Shown one piece after another: positions 61,048-64,000 of a stretch of DNA of 64,000 bases (positions are counted from its first letter, which is position 1; the number at the start of each line of letters is the position of its first letter). Made by a program: the position numbers and the translations under genes. This DNA comes from Paracoccus sp. (in: a-proteobacteria) (GTDB taxonomy: Bacteria > Pseudomonadota > Alphaproteobacteria > Rhodobacterales > Rhodobacteraceae). The notes under the pieces were generated by a model. The model worked only from the letters and a program-made list of their open reading frames with translations, ran no database searches and was not told the DNA's origin. Location: positions 1 through 64,000 of the forward strand of contig NZ_JAUNTJ010000001.1 of assembly GCF_030538755.1 (NCBI RefSeq), given 5' to 3'.

Positions 61048-61332
61048 TCAGGCGGCAGCGCCCTTGGCGATGTCGCGCTTGATCTTCAGGGCGCGGGGCG
61101 ACAGTTCGTCGTCCTTGGCCTTGGCCAGAAACGCATCCAGACCGCCCCGGTGATCGACCGAGCGCAGCGCCGCAGCGGAAATCCGCAGCGAATAGGACTG
61201 GCCCGTGGTTTCCGACAGCAGGGTCACGTCGTTCAGGTTCGGCAGAAACCGGCGACGGGTCTTGTTGTTGGCGTGGCTGACGTTATTGCCGGTCATCGGC
61301 CCTTTGCCGGTCAGTTCGCAAACGCGCGACAT
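61048..61332 (-). CDS. rpmB: 50S ribosomal protein L28
   Basis: A 94-residue L28, slightly longer than the E. coli protein as in other alphaproteobacteria. It opens with [20 protein letters not shown], then [14 protein letters not shown]. Single gene with its own terminator. Confidence 0.97.
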   Translation of the reverse strand: MSRVCELTGKGPMTGNNVSHANNKTRRRFLPNLNDVTLLSETTGQSYSLRISAAALRSVDHRGGLDAFLAKAKDDELSPRALKIKRDIAKGAAA

Positions 61333-61390
61333 GATCTTGTTCCTTCGTTGCAGCGGGCGGGCACCGCCTTGGACCGGCTGCCGCCAATGT

Positions 61391-61415
61391 GAAAGGGCGC
61401 CGCGAGGCAGCGCCC
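61391..61415 (-). terminator. Probable terminator downstream of ada
   Basis: On the minus strand GGGCGC...GCGCCC (6-bp stem, 9-base loop) followed by TTTC. It lies 75 bases beyond the ada stop and just upstream of rpmB. Confidence 0.55.
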
Positions 61416-61489
61416 GGAAATTCCGTTCGCGGGTGGATATACGCCCCGACCCGCCACGTCAAGCCCCGCAGGCGCTTTTTGCGCCCGGA

Positions 61490-62536
61490 TCAGGCATAGG
61501 CGGATTCGATTTCGATCAGCTTTTCCTTGCGCCACAGCCCCCCGGCATAGCCGGTCAGGCGGCCATCGGCACCGATGACGCGGTGGCAGGGGATCACGAT
61601 GGCGATGCGGTTGCGGGCATTCGCCCCCGCCACCGCGCGCGTGGCGGTCGGCTGGCCCAGATCGCGGGCCAGTTGCGCGTAACTGCGCGTCTGGCCTGCC
61701 GGAATCTGGCGCAGCGCCTGCCAGACCCGTTGCTGGAACGGCGTCCCCAGCAGCGCCAGCGGCAGGTCGAACTGCGCCTGACGTCCGGCGAAAAAGGCGG
61801 CCAGCTGCGCTTCGGTCGCATCGGTGATGACGGTGCGGCCAAGGGCGATGCGCCCGCCCGCCGCCTGCGAGACCTGCCGCAATTGCGTGGGCAGCGCCTT
61901 GCGGTCGGTGAACTCCAGCAGATGCAGGGCCGAATCATCGGCGATGGCGATCATCCCGCCCAAAGGGGTGTCGATCCAGTCGGCGCGCAGGTCGGCCGTC
62001 GCGCGCCATTCATGCGGAGGATGGCCGAACAGCCGCGCGAACGCCTGCCGAAACCCCGAGGCCGAATCAAAGCCCGCGTCCAGTTGTGCGTCGATCATGC
62101 GTGATCCTTTCGTCATCGCCCGCATTCCGGCGCGCAGGCGCAGGGCGCGGGCATATTGCAGAAATGTCTGGCCAAAGTGGCGGTGAAAGGCGCGGCGCAC
62201 CGTCGAAGGGTCCAGCCCCGCCGTGCTCAGGTCCGCCTCGGACCAGCGCCGCGCGGGATCGGCGTTCAGCCGTGCGACCAGCCCCGCCACCAGCGGATCG
62301 CCCGCCGCCTGCGGCTGGCCGGGGTGGCAGCGCCGGCAAGGGCGGAACCCGGCGGCAGCGGCCTGCGCGGCAGTGCCGAACCAGCGGCAGTTTTCCGGGC
62401 GCGGCTTGCGCGCCGGGCAGGTCAGGCGGCAGAACACCCCGGTCGAGGTGACGCCGACCAGCGCCCGCCCCTCGAACGCGGGGTCGCGGGCGATCAGGGC
62501 GCGATACAGGGTGGCGGGGTCGGGCAGGTCGGTCAT
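61490..62536 (-). CDS. ada: Ada: methylphosphotriester/O6-methylguanine repair protein and regulator
   Basis: A 348-residue protein with all Ada modules: N-terminal zinc/methyl-phosphotriester domain (VFCRLTCPARKPRPENCRWF and RPCRRCHP cysteines), AraC-like HTH (about 85-165), and methyltransferase domain with IPCHRVIGADGRLTGYAGG (acceptor Cys). Responds to alkylation damage and activates its own gene in E. coli. No alkB or alkA neighbour. Confidence 0.95.
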   Translation of the reverse strand: MTDLPDPATLYRALIARDPAFEGRALVGVTSTGVFCRLTCPARKPRPENCRWFGTAAQAAAAGFRPCRRCHPGQPQAAGDPLVAGLVARLNADPARRWSEADLSTAGLDPSTVRRAFHRHFGQTFLQYARALRLRAGMRAMTKGSRMIDAQLDAGFDSASGFRQAFARLFGHPPHEWRATADLRADWIDTPLGGMIAIADDSALHLLEFTDRKALPTQLRQVSQAAGGRIALGRTVITDATEAQLAAFFAGRQAQFDLPLALLGTPFQQRVWQALRQIPAGQTRSYAQLARDLGQPTATRAVAGANARNRIAIVIPCHRVIGADGRLTGYAGGLWRKEKLIEIESAYA

Positions 62537-62617
62537 GGCTGGTCCTTTCTGCCCCGGCTTAACCGATTCGCCCCGGCCTTGCGGCGCAGAATCGGGCGTT
62601 GATTTCCGGTGCCGCGC

Positions 62618-63169
62618 TCATGGCCGGATTTCGACGGTGGTGCCGATGCGGGTGGCGGCAAAGACCTCGCGCATGTCGTGGTCGGATATGGCGATGCAGC
62701 CGGCGGTCCAGTCGCCCGGCAGCACCTCGCCCGGCGGGCGCTGGTTGGGCTGGCCGTGGATAAAGATGTCGCCGCCGGGGTCCACGCCCGCCGCCCGCGC
62801 CGCCGCGCGGTGGCTGGCCTGCGGATAGTCGATGCCCAGCGACAGGTGATAGGCCGAACGGTCGTTGCGGCGGTCGATGCGGAACACGCCCTCGGGGGTT
62901 TTGCCGTCGCCCTGCCGGGCCTTGTCGCCCAAGGGCGCAAAGCCAAGCGCGACGGCATAGGTTTTCACCGGCTGCCCACCCCGCCACACGGTCATGCGGC
63001 GGTCGGATTTGTCGATGGTGATGCGGTCGATCTGCCCGGTCAGCGGCGGTGACGGTGACAATGGCGGCACGGGCAGCGGGCGCGGCCCCGGCGCCAGCCA
63101 CAACAGCCAGACCGCCACCGCGATCAGCGCCAGCGTCAGGGCGGAAAACAGCCGGGCCAGCCGTCTCAT
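62618..63169 (-). CDS. L,D-transpeptidase family protein, membrane-anchored
   Basis: A 183-residue YkuD-domain protein with an N-terminal hydrophobic anchor (about 9-27) and proline-rich linker. Active-site segment IFIHGQPNQRPPGEVLPGDW then TAGCIAISDHDM holds the His and Cys. Start ATG 63169 overlaps the stop of the upstream PatB-type gene by four bases. Confidence 0.88.
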   Translation of the reverse strand: MRRLARLFSALTLALIAVAVWLLWLAPGPRPLPVPPLSPSPPLTGQIDRITIDKSDRRMTVWRGGQPVKTYAVALGFAPLGDKARQGDGKTPEGVFRIDRRNDRSAYHLSLGIDYPQASHRAAARAAGVDPGGDIFIHGQPNQRPPGEVLPGDWTAGCIAISDHDMREVFAATRIGTTVEIRP

Positions 63170-64000
63170 TGCAGGTCGGCAAAGGCGTCTTGCAGGCGCT
63201 GCGCGGCCTGTTCGACGCGGGCGCGCTGTGTGGCCAGATTGAACCGCAAAAAGCTGTCGCCGCCCAGGCCAAAGCTGGGTCCGTGGTTCGCCGCGATCCG
63301 GGCGGCCTGTTCGACGCGGGCGGTAAACTCGGCCCGCTCCATCCCGGTGCCGCTGAAATCCACCCATGCCAGATAGGTCGCCTGCAACGGCATCGCGCGC
63401 AGGCCGGGGATGGCGTTCACCGCCGCGTCAAAGATGCGGCGGTTGCCATCGAGATAGAGCATCAGTGCATCGACCCATGCCGCGCCCTCGGGGGAATAGG
63501 CGGCGGCGACCATATCCGGGCCGAACAGACCGGGCGAGATACCCAAGGCTGCCAGCCGGTCCTGAAACCGTCGGCGCAGGGCCGGATCGGCGATGATCGC
63601 ATTGCCCAGATGCGCCCCGGCGATGTTGAAGGTCTTGGTTGCGGCGCACAGCGTCACCAGCCGGTCGGCAATGTCAGGCGCGGCCAGAGCGGTGACGCTG
63701 TGACGCGGGGCGCCGGGCAGGACCAGATCGTGGTGAATTTCGTCGCTGACCAGAATCAGGTCGTGGCGGCGGCAGAAATCGGCGGTGGCGCGCAGTTCAT
63801 CCGCCGACCAGACGCGGCCGCCGGGGTTGTGCGGCGAACACAGGATCAGCATCTTTTCGCGCCCGGTCATCGCCGCGTCCCATGCCTCGAAATCCATCCG
63901 ATACTGCCCGTCGTGCAGGGCCAGCGGCAGCTCGGCCACCTCGCGCCCGGCGGCGTGGATGATGCGGGCAAAGGCGTGGTAAACCGGCGTCATCAGCACC
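63166..64000 (-). CDS. PatB/MalY-type PLP-dependent aminotransferase or cystathionine beta-lyase (5' end missing)
   Basis: A C-terminal fragment of about 277 residues; the start lies beyond the right edge. Aspartate-aminotransferase fold: CSPHNPGGRVWSADEL, LVSDEIHHDLVLPG, and PLP lysine in CAATKTFNIAGAHLGNAII. This pattern is the MalY/PatB class, with C-S lyase or aminotransferase activity. Overlaps the L,D-transpeptidase gene downstream. Confidence 0.88.
   Translation of the reverse strand, partial: VLMTPVYHAFARIIHAAGREVAELPLALHDGQYRMDFEAWDAAMTGREKMLILCSPHNPGGRVWSADELRATADFCRRHDLILVSDEIHHDLVLPGAPRHSVTALAAPDIADRLVTLCAATKTFNIAGAHLGNAIIADPALRRRFQDRLAALGISPGLFGPDMVAAAYSPEGAAWVDALMLYLDGNRRIFDAAVNAIPGLRAMPLQATYLAWVDFSGTGMERAEFTARVEQAARIAANHGPSFGLGGDSFLRFNLATQRARVEQAAQRLQDAFADLQ

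Noticed and set aside
1..64000. CRISPR arrays, insertion sequences or prophage
   Set aside because: No regularly spaced direct repeats, transposase, integrase or phage structural genes were seen. The repeats present are short, dispersed and intergenic.

Overview
The window is about 64 kb of GC-rich chromosomal DNA with dense, operon-like packing. Many genes join by ATGA/TGATG overlaps, and codons are strongly G/C-ending. The gene set points to an alphaproteobacterium of the Rhodobacteraceae/Paracoccaceae, close to Paracoccus (inferred from gene content, not from a search). The markers are four-subunit sarcosine oxidase, CcmI overlapping RuvX, NnrU, DUF1289, BMP-type nucleoside ABC transport, MnmH, a SoxS/SoxR-like pair, a VPLPA-CTERM tail, and recurring intergenic repeats containing CTTTGGTC...AAATATCC or CTTCCTGTTTGCC. 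I see no transposase, integrase, phage gene, CRISPR array or rRNA. The window reads as core chromosome with a few lineage-specific items.

Layout. 0-12 kb: MOSC protein and GabD-like dehydrogenase; an SH3/DUF1236 envelope protein; a P1 peptidase and a TPP enzyme divergent from a MaoC-like hydratase; smpB; a Pycsar-effector-like membrane protein fused to a DUF3616 propeller; DUF1289; cbpA-cbpM; a Tas-like reductase. 12-20 kb: ruvX-ccmI on the minus strand, then sarcosine oxidase soxB, a small membrane protein, and soxDAG. 20-24 kb: an Mla-type lipid transport operon (permease, ATPase, MCE protein, lipoprotein). 24-32 kb: a very compact stretch with ridA, a glycerophosphodiesterase, mnmD divergent from a DAO/MnmC1-like oxidase, nnrU, DUF4202-cbiX, an acetyltransferase with a CinA-type protein, map, and a COG3146 acetyltransferase.

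32-46 kb: sodB, a Tat-signal remnant, the YfgM-like/bamB/der operon, a membrane protein, serS, a SoxS-like thioredoxin with a two-cysteine ArsR repressor, meaB-tadA-HAD, tRNA-Gly(TCC), a secreted hydrolase with a VPLPA-CTERM anchor, a 27-residue peptide, an XpaC-like protein and truA. 46-55 kb: a sugar transferase, uspA, nfu-tsaB-rimI, and a purine-nucleoside uptake operon (BMP binding protein, double ATPase, two permeases) ending in purine nucleoside phosphorylase. 55-64 kb: mnmH and an L,D-transpeptidase, copA with an esterase, PCu(A)C with a DUF2946 protein, rpmB, ada, a second L,D-transpeptidase and a PatB-type enzyme cut by the window edge.

Functional themes. tRNA maturation is over-represented (mnmD, mnmH, tadA, truA, tsaB, serS, tRNA-Gly). 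Copper handling forms a local group (copA, PCu(A)C, DUF2946). Nucleoside uptake and phosphorolysis share one operon.

The best candidate for something undescribed is the PycTM-DUF3616 fusion at 7539-9227: an anti-phage-type membrane effector domain with no cyclase beside it, joined to a predicted periplasmic propeller. Also worth following are the persulfide-sensor/thioredoxin pair, the VPLPA-CTERM hydrolase, the split MnmC-like pair and the intergenic repeat families.
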